Assembly (NCBI RefSeq): GCF_018224885.1 | Contig: NZ_JAGTXB010000001.1 | Coordinates: 62,001 to 126,000, forward strand | DNA length: 64,000 nucleotides | Source: Chitinophaga hostae | Lineage (GTDB): Bacteria; Bacteroidota; Bacteroidia; Chitinophagales; Chitinophagaceae | Direction of reading: 5' to 3' | Shown: piece after piece, positions 51,996 through 60,732 of the stretch | How the letters are laid out: every line of letters starts with the position of its first letter | Position numbering within the stretch: position 1 is the first letter of the stretch | Position numbers and translations under genes: made by a program | The notes under the pieces: model-generated | What the model was told of the DNA's origin: nothing | Seen by the model: the letters and a program-made list of their open reading frames with translations, nothing else | Database searches by the model: none

Positions 51996-53018
51996 GTGGA
52001 AAAAGCGAACTTCGTAGATTATATCCGTGTATTTTGTAAATCAGGGAAAGGTGGTGCAGGTAGTATGCATTTTATGCGTACCAAATTTAATGCGCAAGCC
52101 GGCCCCGATGGTGGCGACGGTGGCAGAGGAGGGCATGTTATTTTAAGGGGAAACTCACAACTGTGGACCCTTTTGCACCTTCGCTGGCACAAAAACCTGC
52201 TCGCAGAAGACGGCGAAAACGGCAGCGGCGATAACTGTACCGGTCGTTTTGGTAAGGATATTATCATTGAAGTACCACTCGGCACCCAGGCAAAAGACGA
52301 AGAAACCGGTCGCGTGGAAGCAGAAATTCTGCACGACGGACAAGAGCTGATCTGGATTCCGGGCGGACAAGGAGGAAAAGGTAATGCCTTTTTTAAATCT
52401 GCCACCAACCAAACACCGGAATATGCACAACCTGGTATGCCAGGTTCGGAAGGCTGGAAAGTAGTAGAATTAAAGGTTTTGGCAGATGTGGGCCTGGTAG
52501 GCTTCCCCAATGCCGGAAAATCTACCCTGTTGTCTACTATTACCGCAGCCAAACCCAAAGTGGCCGACTACGCCTTCACTACCCTCACTCCCCAGCTGGG
52601 CATGGTGGAATACCGCGACAACAAATCATTCTGTATTGCCGATTTACCCGGCATTATTGAAGGCGCACACGAAGGAAAAGGATTAGGACACCGATTTTTA
52701 CGACATATTGAAAGAAACGCCGTATTATTATTCCTTATTCCAGCAGATAGCTCAGACCACCGCAAAGACTTTGAGGTACTGGTAAATGAGCTGGAACAAT
52801 ATAATCCCGAATTACTGGACAAACAGTTTCTGCTGGCAATCAGCAAAAGCGACATGTTGGATGATGAGCTGAAAGCCGCCATATCTGCGGAGCTACCGGA
52901 AGATGTACCACATGTATTTATTTCATCTGTTACAAACCAGGGGCTCAGTGAATTAAAGGATATCTTGTGGGAAGCCCTTAACAGGAAGATAGATACGCCT
53001 ACCGTAGACGCAGAGTAA
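51996..53018 (+). CDS. obgE: Ribosome-assembly GTPase Obg/CgtA
   Basis: 340 aa from a GTG start at 51996 ([20 protein letters not shown]). N-terminal OBG glycine-rich fold with [17 protein letters not shown] and [18 protein letters not shown] domain: [11 protein letters not shown] (P-loop), [23 protein letters not shown] (switch II) and ISKSDM (NKxD-like). It ends without the OCT extension found in some species, which is normal here. It binds the 50S subunit and responds to (p)ppGpp. Confidence 0.96.
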   Translation: MEKANFVDYIRVFCKSGKGGAGSMHFMRTKFNAQAGPDGGDGGRGGHVILRGNSQLWTLLHLRWHKNLLAEDGENGSGDNCTGRFGKDIIIEVPLGTQAKDEETGRVEAEILHDGQELIWIPGGQGGKGNAFFKSATNQTPEYAQPGMPGSEGWKVVELKVLADVGLVGFPNAGKSTLLSTITAAKPKVADYAFTTLTPQLGMVEYRDNKSFCIADLPGIIEGAHEGKGLGHRFLRHIERNAVLLFLIPADSSDHRKDFEVLVNELEQYNPELLDKQFLLAISKSDMLDDELKAAISAELPEDVPHVFISSVTNQGLSELKDILWEALNRKIDTPTVDAE

Positions 53019-53081
53019 CTGTTTCCGGATTTACGGGGAAAACCTTCTGACGCCAATGTTCGTTACAGTATCCCGTATACC

Positions 53082-53789
53082 ATGAAAACACTTTTTTTTC
53101 TTGCAGTCACCCTGGTGTTGCTGACTGCCTGCCAACAATCCCCCAAGCCTAAACATGTGCGACCGGTGCAGATTGATACGATGCAGCTGGTAGCCCCGCC
53201 GGCGCCATCATTGAAAGTAGCTTCCAACGAAGTAAACGTGGTAAGCCGCGACTCGACTACCTATATCCGTTTTGGGAGTTGTTACTTTTCGCTCGACTGG
53301 ATAAAACCAGATGAAAAACGCAACGATTTTGAACTGCATCCGGATACGCTTTTTTTCTGGTTGGACTATCGCCATACCATTGAGGGACAAATGCTCGCTG
53401 TTACCACCGGGGAAGCCCGGCAGATAAAGGTATTCCAGTGCTACGAAACCAGCGCCGTCATCGGCCGGGAACCCCTGCTGCAATGGAAACATTATCGCTC
53501 CCCCTGGGAAACCCTGACAGCCGAAGCCAGTAACTTCTTTGTGTGCAGGAAATATACCTCCGCAGAAAAAAGCCGCTTCCCCCCTGCCAGCATCCACACT
53601 TTACGGGAACATGTAAAACGACATGGCTCCCCGGCAACCTATGCGCTGGTAGCCCAACTTGGTAATTTTCCCGAACCACCGGTCCATATCGCTATCAGCC
53701 GCTATTACATCCGGCTGGATGGAGGCAGGAAAAATACACCAGATAAAATCAATAAACTACTGGTAATCGATGTGTCGTTTAAAGGCTGA
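53082..53789 (+). CDS. Lipoprotein of unknown function
   Basis: 235 aa. Lipobox LLTAC with C17. No family was recognised. Visible parts are a proline-rich spacer (QLVAPPAPSLKV), an FGSCYFSLDWIKPDEKR segment and a C-terminal region HIAISRYYIRLDGG with beta-strand pattern. A likely periplasm-facing or surface lipoprotein. The next gene starts 27 bases downstream and is also a lipoprotein, so they may be one unit. Confidence 0.75.
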   Translation: MKTLFFLAVTLVLLTACQQSPKPKHVRPVQIDTMQLVAPPAPSLKVASNEVNVVSRDSTTYIRFGSCYFSLDWIKPDEKRNDFELHPDTLFFWLDYRHTIEGQMLAVTTGEARQIKVFQCYETSAVIGREPLLQWKHYRSPWETLTAEASNFFVCRKYTSAEKSRFPPASIHTLREHVKRHGSPATYALVAQLGNFPEPPVHIAISRYYIRLDGGRKNTPDKINKLLVIDVSFKG

Positions 53790-53816
53790 TAAAAATTATA
53801 TTTACAAAAAAGACCT

Positions 53817-54581
53817 GTGAAAAATTTAACCGGTTCCCTGCTTGTAGCGCTGTTGCTGTTTTATGCCTGCAAACCCGCCGCAGACAAGAAAAACACGGCA
53901 CCCTCCGCAAATGGCGACAGCCTGGCGCTCGGCAAACTCCCCGGCACCTATACCGGCGACTTCGGCGGCGCTCCCATATATATCATCCTGAATTACGCCA
54001 ATGGAAAAAATGTGGCCGGGTACAACGTACATAAAGGACTACGCCGTAACCTGCGGGGCGAAATGACAAAAGAAAATAATACCTGGATACTTACCCTCAG
54101 CGAACCCGGAGATCATCCCTTCGATGGAAAATTCATACTTACCTTTGATGAGCAATTCAACAACGCTAAAGGCAGCTGGAAGCCGCTGAACAACAGCACC
54201 CTCAAAGAAAAAAACCTTGCATTGCACCGGAACGCAGAAAATACCAACGAAAACTATGCAATGACAGGCAACACCTTTAATTTCTTCCTGATAGATAATT
54301 CCGACAGCAAAAGCGACCTTTCCTTTAACGAAGATGGTAGCTGTATGCTGCAACTATATGAGAAAATAAATGACACAACCTATGCTAACCAGATGCTCCG
54401 CATCAGAGGCACTTACCAAAAACTGAACGACAGCACCCTTTCTATTTCCTGGGAAAAGAACCCCCACTTTAAAGAACGCACCAACCAATACAAAATCCTG
54501 CTCAACAGGGATCAGGAAGATGGCTCCATCTCTACAAACGGCGTACAGATCGACAGCCTCGAGTTTGTAATGGGACTATAA
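53817..54581 (+). CDS. Lipoprotein of unknown function
   Basis: 254 aa from GTG at 53817. Lipobox FYAC with C18. The mature part has two similar beta-rich halves: the first with GTYTGDFGGAPIYIILNYANG, the second with NEDGSCMLQLYEK and RIRGTYQKLNDSTLSISWEK. This kind of LGTYTG...L.I pattern appears in Bacteroidota lipoproteins of unknown role. It is followed 10 bases later by the DUF2306 gene. Confidence 0.75.
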   Translation: MKNLTGSLLVALLLFYACKPAADKKNTAPSANGDSLALGKLPGTYTGDFGGAPIYIILNYANGKNVAGYNVHKGLRRNLRGEMTKENNTWILTLSEPGDHPFDGKFILTFDEQFNNAKGSWKPLNNSTLKEKNLALHRNAENTNENYAMTGNTFNFFLIDNSDSKSDLSFNEDGSCMLQLYEKINDTTYANQMLRIRGTYQKLNDSTLSISWEKNPHFKERTNQYKILLNRDQEDGSISTNGVQIDSLEFVMGL

Positions 54582-54591
54582 ACTGCGCATC

Positions 54592-55275
54592 ATGTTGAAA
54601 AAAATCGGATGGATACTAACTGTAACGGCTATACTCTATGGGGCATGGCTGATGCTGTTACTAACCATTCCCTATACGGCATTTGAAAAGTATACTGATT
54701 TCCTGATCACCAAACAGCGCGTGTATCACCTGTTCCACTGGCGCATCAGCTTCTACATTCACGTTTTCATCAGCATTATTGCATTGCTCACCGGGCTGCT
54801 GCAGTTCAGCAAATACCTGTTGGATAAATATCCGCGTCTGCATCGCAACAGCGGAAAAACTTATGCACTGGTGGTCGTTTTTCTCAGCGGCCCCACGGGG
54901 CTCATCATGGGTTTCTACTCCAACGGCGGGATATATGCACGGATCAGCTTTGTGCTCCTGTCTATTCTGTGGATAGCCAGCACGATCATGGGCTGGAGAA
55001 GCGCTATGCAAGGGCGATGGCCGGAACATATTACCTGGATGCTGCGAAGCTATGCACTTACCTTGTCGGCACTCACACTCCGCTTATATGCCCTGATCCT
55101 GGGATTGATGCATATGCCACTGAGACCAGCAACAGCCTACATCACTATTTCCTGGTTAAGCTGGACAATAAATTTATTGATAGCAGAGCTGCTGATAAAA
55201 AGAGGGTTGATAAAACGTATGGGGATAAGACCGGCGGCATCTTCCGGGGAAGATACCGCCGCCATAAAAATTTAA
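54592..55275 (+). CDS. DUF2306 membrane protein
   Basis: 227 aa with about six membrane helices. DUF2306 signs are FYIHVFISIIALLTGLLQF, then LHRNSGKTYALVVV, SFVLLSILWIASTIMGW and WPEHITWMLRSYALTLSALTLR. The spaced His and Arg residues (H57, H85-R86, H152) are those kept in this family, which may bind heme or quinone; the role is unknown. It ends the lipoprotein unit and is convergent with the TPR gene, with no gap between stops. Confidence 0.8.
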   Translation: MLKKIGWILTVTAILYGAWLMLLLTIPYTAFEKYTDFLITKQRVYHLFHWRISFYIHVFISIIALLTGLLQFSKYLLDKYPRLHRNSGKTYALVVVFLSGPTGLIMGFYSNGGIYARISFVLLSILWIASTIMGWRSAMQGRWPEHITWMLRSYALTLSALTLRLYALILGLMHMPLRPATAYITISWLSWTINLLIAELLIKRGLIKRMGIRPAASSGEDTAAIKI

Positions 55276-56412
55276 TTACTTATTCAACGCCAGCTGCTGT
55301 GTTTTGGGAGAAAAATGACCATCAGCAGTCACTACAAAAGTTTCTTTCTTTATCTCTGTTCTCGACTTCTCCGGGTTATCCTTAAATCCGTCCTTTTCAG
55401 GATCTTTTTCATATTCAATTTTATAGTCCGTGAGCTCAATATCTCCACCACCGGCAATCACGGCCTTACGGAAAGGGCCATCATACTTCTGTTGTCCCGC
55501 CACCAATATTTTATCAATGAGCTTTCCACTGTTGGTATAGCTCACCATATAGTAATAGCATGGCACATCCGTCAGCTTTTCATCCTCGGCCATATAGGCA
55601 TCGCTGATCGCATATATCAGGGTTTTGAAATCCGTCGTCTTTTTCACCTCTCCTACATAGTAAAAGGAGCTGCCCACATCCCTTGAAAATTTAGCATCCC
55701 TCATTTCGGCTACATACATTTCAAAATCATAGGAGATAAAGTTTTCTCCCAGTTCTTTCGCATATGCCTTGTCAATCGTTAAGGGCATCGTTAACGGTTT
55801 GAACTGTGTGGCATAAAGGTTCCATTCCAATTTTTCCGGATCGCCGGCGCCGCTGAAAGCTTCCATTACGGCCGACTTAAAGCCAGGCATTTCTGTTCTT
55901 ACAAATTCCAGGTCGGGGTCTTTCAGCACATTGTTCAAATTGTTATATCCAAACTCAATGGCTGCCAGCAGGTAGTATTTTGCGGAATCTTTATTCTGAT
56001 AAACGGAAAACGCACAGGCTTTGTTATATAACAATTTTGATAACGGCTTGTAATCCAATAACTCCGCCATTTCATAGGCATGAATGGCATCGGCAGCATT
56101 ACGGCTATCCAGCAAAGCATTTCCCAGCTCATAATAGCTTTTAGCCTGTGGTTGCAATAGTATCGCCTTTTTGAATTTTTCTATGCTGCCAGCCGGGTTC
56201 TTCTGGTTCCTGTATATGTCAATAGCTTTCAGGAAATCCTTCTCCGCTGCATTACTTTTCCCACCGGTATTGGCGGCTACCCATTTTACGGAGTCGGGGT
56301 TGAAGATGCTGGATAAACTGAGCCGGGCCTTTTTACCCGCATTGTTTTCTCCTCCATTACCATGACAGGAGGCTAACAGTGCACAAACGGCAAACAAAGG
56401 TATTAAGCGCAT
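55276..56412 (-). CDS. TPR-containing lipoprotein
   Basis: 378 aa from ATG at 56412 (MRLIPLFAVCALLASC); lipobox LLASC with C16. Residues about 60-170 hold TPR-like repeats (AIDIYRNQKNPAGSIEKFKK, SYYELGNALLDSRNAADAIH, KLLYNKACAFSVYQNKDSAK). The rest lacks a recognised domain: it has GYNNLNNVLKDPDLEFV, typical of Bacteroidota TPR proteins, and ends KKETFVVTADGHFSPKTQQL. It may be an adaptor on the membrane. Confidence 0.75.
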   Translation of the reverse strand: MRLIPLFAVCALLASCHGNGGENNAGKKARLSLSSIFNPDSVKWVAANTGGKSNAAEKDFLKAIDIYRNQKNPAGSIEKFKKAILLQPQAKSYYELGNALLDSRNAADAIHAYEMAELLDYKPLSKLLYNKACAFSVYQNKDSAKYYLLAAIEFGYNNLNNVLKDPDLEFVRTEMPGFKSAVMEAFSGAGDPEKLEWNLYATQFKPLTMPLTIDKAYAKELGENFISYDFEMYVAEMRDAKFSRDVGSSFYYVGEVKKTTDFKTLIYAISDAYMAEDEKLTDVPCYYYMVSYTNSGKLIDKILVAGQQKYDGPFRKAVIAGGGDIELTDYKIEYEKDPEKDGFKDNPEKSRTEIKKETFVVTADGHFSPKTQQLALNK

Positions 56413-56556
56413 AAGGATAGGATTTGGGATATAAAGATAACGAAGAAACAGCAGCACTTTCTATAATACTTATACTAGAAAACCGGCAATGCAAAAGCAT
56501 CGCCGGTTTAAGTTACTGGCTGTAATTTTCGCTGTAAGGGATTTCCTGTTCCAGCC

Positions 56557-57099
56557 TTATTGCGGTTGAAACAGCATGGCAGTACACAAACAATTCCTGT
56601 AATTTTTTCCTGCCAGGATAGGATAGTTCACGCAACTTTTACACCCCTCCCAGAAAAGCGGGTCCTGGGTAATCTGGTCGTATGTAACCGGCTCGAAACC
56701 CAGCCGGGTATTTAATTTCATCACGGCCAAACCGGTGGTAATACTGAATATGCTGGCAGACGGATACAGCAGTCTGCTTAACTCGAATATCTTGCTTTTT
56801 ATGGCGGCGGCCACCTTCTGTCCGCGGAAGGCCGGCGCCACAATCAGTCCGCTGTTGGATACAAAGCGGTTTTGTTCCCATGATTGTATATAGGAAAATC
56901 CCGCCCAGATGCCTTTCGCGGTAAAGGCAATAACCGCCTTTCCTTCCAGGATCTTTTTCCTGATAGCGGCAGGATCCCTTTTGGAGATACCTGTACCTCT
57001 CGCCTTGGCGGATGCTTCCATCTCCGCCACAATAGGCAGCGCAAAATCAACGTCCATGGCTGTAGCCAACCGGACGACAATCTCCTCATCTGTTTCCAT
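56557..57099 (-). CDS. GNAT-family N-acetyltransferase with C-terminal cysteines
   Basis: 180 aa from ATG at 57099 (METDEEIVVRLATA). The acetyl-CoA site is seen in SGLIVAPAFRGQKVAAAIKSKIF (R-G-x-x-V/A type), and FSITTGLAVMKLNTRLGFEPV matches the last GNAT motif. The C-terminus carries GCKSC and NCLC, four cysteines in 25 residues, a layout seen in Bacteroidota acetyltransferases linked to arginine synthesis. No arg genes are near. It overlaps the upstream gene by 14 bases. Confidence 0.8.
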   Translation of the reverse strand: METDEEIVVRLATAMDVDFALPIVAEMEASAKARGTGISKRDPAAIRKKILEGKAVIAFTAKGIWAGFSYIQSWEQNRFVSNSGLIVAPAFRGQKVAAAIKSKIFELSRLLYPSASIFSITTGLAVMKLNTRLGFEPVTYDQITQDPLFWEGCKSCVNYPILAGKNYRNCLCTAMLFQPQ

Positions 57100-57469
57100 T
57101 ACCTGTAAGTTGATGTTGTATATAAAGTGGATATAGCGCATCCGGAATAAGGGAATACATCCGGATCCTACTTACAGCATCCGCAAGGGGAACACTGCAA
57201 ACCAACGGCAAAAAAACACGGGTGATGGCTTCCCTGACCACCCCGTTACCCCGTTCGTATAACCTGCCAGCCAGCTGCAAACACTTATGTGCCACCTGGA
57301 AGTTTTGTTCCCGTAACTGCTGCCCGGTATATTCACCAAAACAACTAACGGTGTCGTATATATGAAATATAGCAGGAAACTGGTGGAGGGCTTTTCTCAG
57401 CGCCGGTATTGTGTCTTCAATACAGGCCGGCACTTCATATTGATTGATCATAATTTTCTTTTTACACAT
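57086..57469 (-). CDS. Small protein of unknown function, possibly DUF7674-like
   Basis: 127 aa from ATG at 57469 (MCKKKIMINQYEV); ATG at 57451 (MINQ) is also possible. All-helical pattern: IPALRKALHQFPAIFHIYDT, FGEYTGQQLREQNFQVAHKC and LYERGNGVVREAITRVFLPL. This layout (a short helical protein with an early F-P and a late G-N-x-x-V) reminds of DUF7674 proteins, but the match is by eye. It overlaps both the upstream 35-codon frame (8 bases) and the downstream GNAT gene (14 bases), which suggests translational coupling. Confidence 0.6.
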   Translation of the reverse strand: MCKKKIMINQYEVPACIEDTIPALRKALHQFPAIFHIYDTVSCFGEYTGQQLREQNFQVAHKCLQLAGRLYERGNGVVREAITRVFLPLVCSVPLADAVSRIRMYSLIPDALYPLYIQHQLTGNGNR

Positions 57470-57569
57470 GGTGTAATAATTCTGCAAGAATTGAAACCGT
57501 GATAACGCCGATAGCGATGTAATACATGGCTTTATGATTCGGTATCGGCGGCTTTGGATAGGCTCGCAT
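57462..57569 (-). CDS. 35-aa putative membrane peptide
   Basis: ATG at 57569-57567, TAA at 57464-57462. It reads MRAYPKPPIPNHKAM followed by YYIAIGVITVSILAELL and HHV: a charged, proline-rich N-terminus and one membrane helix. Its stop overlaps the ATG of the next gene (ATGTGTAA). The overlap and helix suggest a real, translationally coupled small gene. No Shine-Dalgarno site and no known family, so it stays tentative. Confidence 0.4.
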   Translation of the reverse strand: MRAYPKPPIPNHKAMYYIAIGVITVSILAELLHHV

Positions 57570-57786
57570 TGTTATTCAATTTCTGAGTATATGCCAAATG
57601 CTATTCCACATTCCGTGCACAGAATGTTAAAACTTAGTGTGGGCAAGGGTTAGCTAAGGAAATGTTAAAGAGGGGCGTATAAAAAAAGTCGCAAAAGCCT
57701 TCCGTTTCTGAAAGGTATTTTCAAAAACGGAAAAACGCAGACAACCGGTTGGTAATGTTGTAATAAGATGTACAGGACGGAAGTGC

Positions 57787-58749
57787 TTATCGCTCCAGGC
57801 ATTTCCTTATCCGCTGCCCCGCTTCATTTACCATATCGGCAATGTATTCAGCGGCATGGGGCTTAAACCGATCCTGCATTACAAACTCGCGGTAGCGTTT
57901 TTCATTGGTACGCAGATCGCTTACCTGTTTTACGAGGGCCGGGAGCTGCGCCTCGTTTTCATAAAACAAAATAGCATCCTGGTTCAGTACTTCGGGTTCC
58001 GGATGATTGTTGCTTCCCCAGTAAATGGGAATACAACCGGCAATGATGGCATGAAATATTTTCTCTGTCACATATCCGTTCCTGTCGCTGTTTTCGGGGC
58101 AAATGTTAAACTGGTAGTCTTTCAGAAAAGCCAGTTTATCATCGTTGTACTGATCTTTCAGGGCCGTGGTATTATTCAGGTAAGCTCCTGCACTATCAAC
58201 CGGTTCAATCCGCCTCATGGCATTCATCATCAGCGTACGTTGTCCGCCTTCATCAAAGCGGCATATCAGCGAACAGAAGTTTTTGTTCCAGCGGTAACCA
58301 TTCCTGGTATCGGTAGTAATTTGTTCCAGCGTTTCACGGATCGAGGTCAGATCATAGCCGGGCTGAAAAACATTCTGTATCCACAATGGGAAGCGCATAT
58401 AACGGGGGTGATCCAGGTAATCGAATCCCAGCGACAGATTCACTATATCAAGACAATGATCTTCATACGCCGCGTATTTGGATACATTTTCACCCGTAAA
58501 GAAAACTTTTGCGTTGGCAGGGCTTTTCATGATTATTTCCCTGTTGCCGAAAACGGACGATAAAGACAAAGTATTGTCCGGAGCAAGCAGCCCCTTACCT
58601 TGACGTGCAGCAAAGCGGTAGAGCCATAAATCTTCTGTTGCTTCGCCCGCCCAGAAATTCAGTACTTCAATATGTGCCGGTGTTGGTCTGAATTCATAAG
58701 GCACAGGCTTCACCTGCTTTCTAAACAGCGCTGTCAGCTTACTGAGCAT
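57787..58749 (-). CDS. GT10-family fucosyltransferase-like protein
   Basis: 320 aa. The GT10 signature is FNICPENSDRNGYVTEKIFH followed by AIIAGCIPIYWGSN (about 213-248), the GDP-fucose binding region of alpha-1,3/4-fucosyltransferases. The N-terminal part contains VFFTGENVS and FGFDYLDHPRYMRFPLW-like sequence, typical of the acceptor half. There is no signal peptide or membrane helix, fitting a cytoplasmic enzyme on a lipid-linked or nucleotide-linked glycan. It is an orphan here, with no other glycan genes beside it. Confidence 0.85.
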   Translation of the reverse strand: MLSKLTALFRKQVKPVPYEFRPTPAHIEVLNFWAGEATEDLWLYRFAARQGKGLLAPDNTLSLSSVFGNREIIMKSPANAKVFFTGENVSKYAAYEDHCLDIVNLSLGFDYLDHPRYMRFPLWIQNVFQPGYDLTSIRETLEQITTDTRNGYRWNKNFCSLICRFDEGGQRTLMMNAMRRIEPVDSAGAYLNNTTALKDQYNDDKLAFLKDYQFNICPENSDRNGYVTEKIFHAIIAGCIPIYWGSNNHPEPEVLNQDAILFYENEAQLPALVKQVSDLRTNEKRYREFVMQDRFKPHAAEYIADMVNEAGQRIRKCLER

Positions 58750-58824
58750 TCTTATCTTTTTATAGTATTACAATAGAGAAAACGAGGTCGCTGTTCGTTT
58801 TCCATCCGGCAATATTAAAGAATA

Positions 58825-60081
58825 TTATGCTACCTGCGCAGTGGCGCCTTCCCGGGAAATGGCAGGGGATTTTACTTTCTTTTGCTTTTTGCGGGTTCTG
58901 TTGATCCACATAATGGTGCCGGTGGCGGGGAAAATAGCGCCCAGCAGTGCGATGATCAACGCAAATATTTTAGATGGAGTACCAAAGATAGCGCCGGTGT
59001 GCAGGGGTTTTATCGTTCCGCGGATTTGCTGCCCCAGGTTCCTTTGCGCGAAAGTTTGCGATTGCAGTACTTTGCCGCTGAACTGATCAAGATAGAAGGT
59101 GGTGGTAGCCGCTTCGTGTAGCGCATTTGCCGGCAGCAGGCTCACCATAAATGATGCGGCGCTGTCTTTCGGTGCTGTAAGCGTATAAAAAAGACCGTCC
59201 GGAATAGTTTGTTTCACGGTAGCCAATGCTGTTTCATAGGAAATGCGCTTCCCTTCAGTGGCAGGCTCCGCCTGAACGGACGCCGGTGCAACCGCAGGTT
59301 TGGAAGATGTTCCCAGTATCGCATACAGCCCGTTGCTAAACCATTCGTATGACCAGGTTAACCCGGTAAAAACAGACACGAAAAGGAATATCGCAGTATA
59401 AAAACCCAGTACCACATGCAGGTCGTGGTTAAGGCGCTTCCAGCCTCCATCCCACTTCACCTTGATCCTTTGTTTAAGGATATTGCGTGTTTTGGGCCAC
59501 CAGAGAATAATACCGGTGATAAGGATAAAAAGGAATATGAGGGTGCTCGCGCCGGTAATGGCTTTACCGGTAGAACCGGCCAGCAGCCAGCGATGCAGGG
59601 AAAATACCTGGTAATAAAATGTTTGCTGATAGCTGTACAACTCCACTACCTTGCCGGTATAGGGGTTTACAAAGGCCGTACGACCGCTTTTCTTCGGGGC
59701 TTTTCCTGTTCCTTCTTTTTGTTCCTTCCCAGCGCCCCTGGCCTCTTTTCCACTGCTCTTTTCAGCTTTTTCTGTTGCGTTTGCTCCTTTCTTTCCACCT
59801 TTTTTGCCTTCCTCTAACTGTACCTGTATGGTGCGGGAAGGATCAGCAAATAACTGTATACGGGAAATGACCGCACCGGGTACCTGCTCCTTTACCATGG
59901 CGGCCACTTTATCCAATGGTAACCGCTCTCCGGCTGGCTGAACATAGTAGCGGCTGTGGTTAAACGCTTCCGTTATCTCTTTTTCAAATACCAGTAACGC
60001 GCCGGTTAAACAGCTGATAGTAATTACCAGGCCTGCAGTAAGGCCCAGGTATAAATGTATTCTCCGGAAAAAAATCTTCAT
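58825..60081 (-). CDS. PepSY-associated transmembrane protein
   Basis: 418 aa. N-terminal helix (RIHLYLGLTAGLVITISCLTGALLVFEKEI), a PepSY-type periplasmic part, then three helices including LHRWLLAGSTGKAITGASTL and LNHDLHVVLGFYTAIFLFVSVFTGLTWSYEWF and a last one near the C-terminus. The conserved histidines fit the PiuB/FoxB-like iron-uptake reductase family. An unusual feature is a Lys/Gly/Glu-rich low-complexity insertion at about residues 92-135 (EEGKKGGKKGANATEKAEKS and on). It would work in the inner membrane, perhaps in siderophore-iron use. Confidence 0.85.
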   Translation of the reverse strand: MKIFFRRIHLYLGLTAGLVITISCLTGALLVFEKEITEAFNHSRYYVQPAGERLPLDKVAAMVKEQVPGAVISRIQLFADPSRTIQVQLEEGKKGGKKGANATEKAEKSSGKEARGAGKEQKEGTGKAPKKSGRTAFVNPYTGKVVELYSYQQTFYYQVFSLHRWLLAGSTGKAITGASTLIFLFILITGIILWWPKTRNILKQRIKVKWDGGWKRLNHDLHVVLGFYTAIFLFVSVFTGLTWSYEWFSNGLYAILGTSSKPAVAPASVQAEPATEGKRISYETALATVKQTIPDGLFYTLTAPKDSAASFMVSLLPANALHEAATTTFYLDQFSGKVLQSQTFAQRNLGQQIRGTIKPLHTGAIFGTPSKIFALIIALLGAIFPATGTIMWINRTRKKQKKVKSPAISREGATAQVA

Positions 60082-60188
60082 ATACAGTTGGTCGTAGTGG
60101 CAAAGAAACTACGCGCGCGGGGTATTATAGGATCGTAAACGGAAAAACATTTACGCAAAACGGAAAAACTGCCGTTTCCCTGGCACAA

Positions 60189-60225
60189 AGAGGGCGCAAA
60201 GGGAAAATTTCCCTTTGCGCCCTCT
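60189..60225 (-). terminator. Terminator of the YbaB-type gene
   Basis: A perfect 18-bp inverted repeat (60189-60206 with 60208-60225) with a tight loop, 16 bases past the stop. The A/T-run in the stem top rather than a downstream U-tract makes it unusual, but position and strength support a 3' end. Confidence 0.75.
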
Positions 60226-60240
60226 TCCGTTAAAATTATA

Positions 60241-60543
60241 TTACATTAAACCACCCAGCATACCGCCGGCGGCATTTTTCATTTCAGCTTCCCAGGAATT
60301 CTCGGCATCTTTCAACGCACGGTTTAATGCGGTAATCAGCAAATCTTCCATTTCTTCCTTGTTTTCAGGTGCAAAAAGATGAGCCGCAATATCGATGCTT
60401 TTCACCTGGCGGTTGCCATCTACGGTTACCTTTACCGCACCATCACCGGCCTCTCCGGATAAAGTTACTGTGGCCAGACGCTCTTTACCTTCCTGCATTT
60501 TCTGCTTGATCTGCGTCAGCTTTCCAAATAAATCACCAAACAT
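60241..60543 (-). CDS. YbaB/EbfC-type nucleoid-associated protein
   Basis: 100 aa, ATG at 60543. The family pattern is MFGDLFGKLTQIKQKMQEGK at the start, VKVTVDGNRQVKSIDI in the middle and EEMEDLLITALNRALKDAEN near the end, a length and layout typical of YbaB DNA-binding proteins. The C-terminus is MKNAAGGMLGGLM. In many genomes ybaB lies near recR or dnaX; neither is visible here. Confidence 0.9.
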   Translation of the reverse strand: MFGDLFGKLTQIKQKMQEGKERLATVTLSGEAGDGAVKVTVDGNRQVKSIDIAAHLFAPENKEEMEDLLITALNRALKDAENSWEAEMKNAAGGMLGGLM

Positions 60544-60732
60544 GTTTCGTGTGTTTTAAGAACGGCAAATATAATATTTTCCGCCTTCGGCAGAAGAAAT
60601 AGTCTGTTAAACCCAGCAGCGACCGGCAAAGTCTGTCATCGGGGAAGCTAAAGATATTATTAATATTCAGCATACGGAACAGCTCAAGGAACAATTACGT
60701 ATCTTACCGGCAGGTAATAGTATCATCAAATA

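Noticed and set aside
52019..52558. 179-codon minus-strand frame
   Set aside because: Antisense to the glycine-rich part of obgE; proline-rich translation is a result of the complementary Gly codons.
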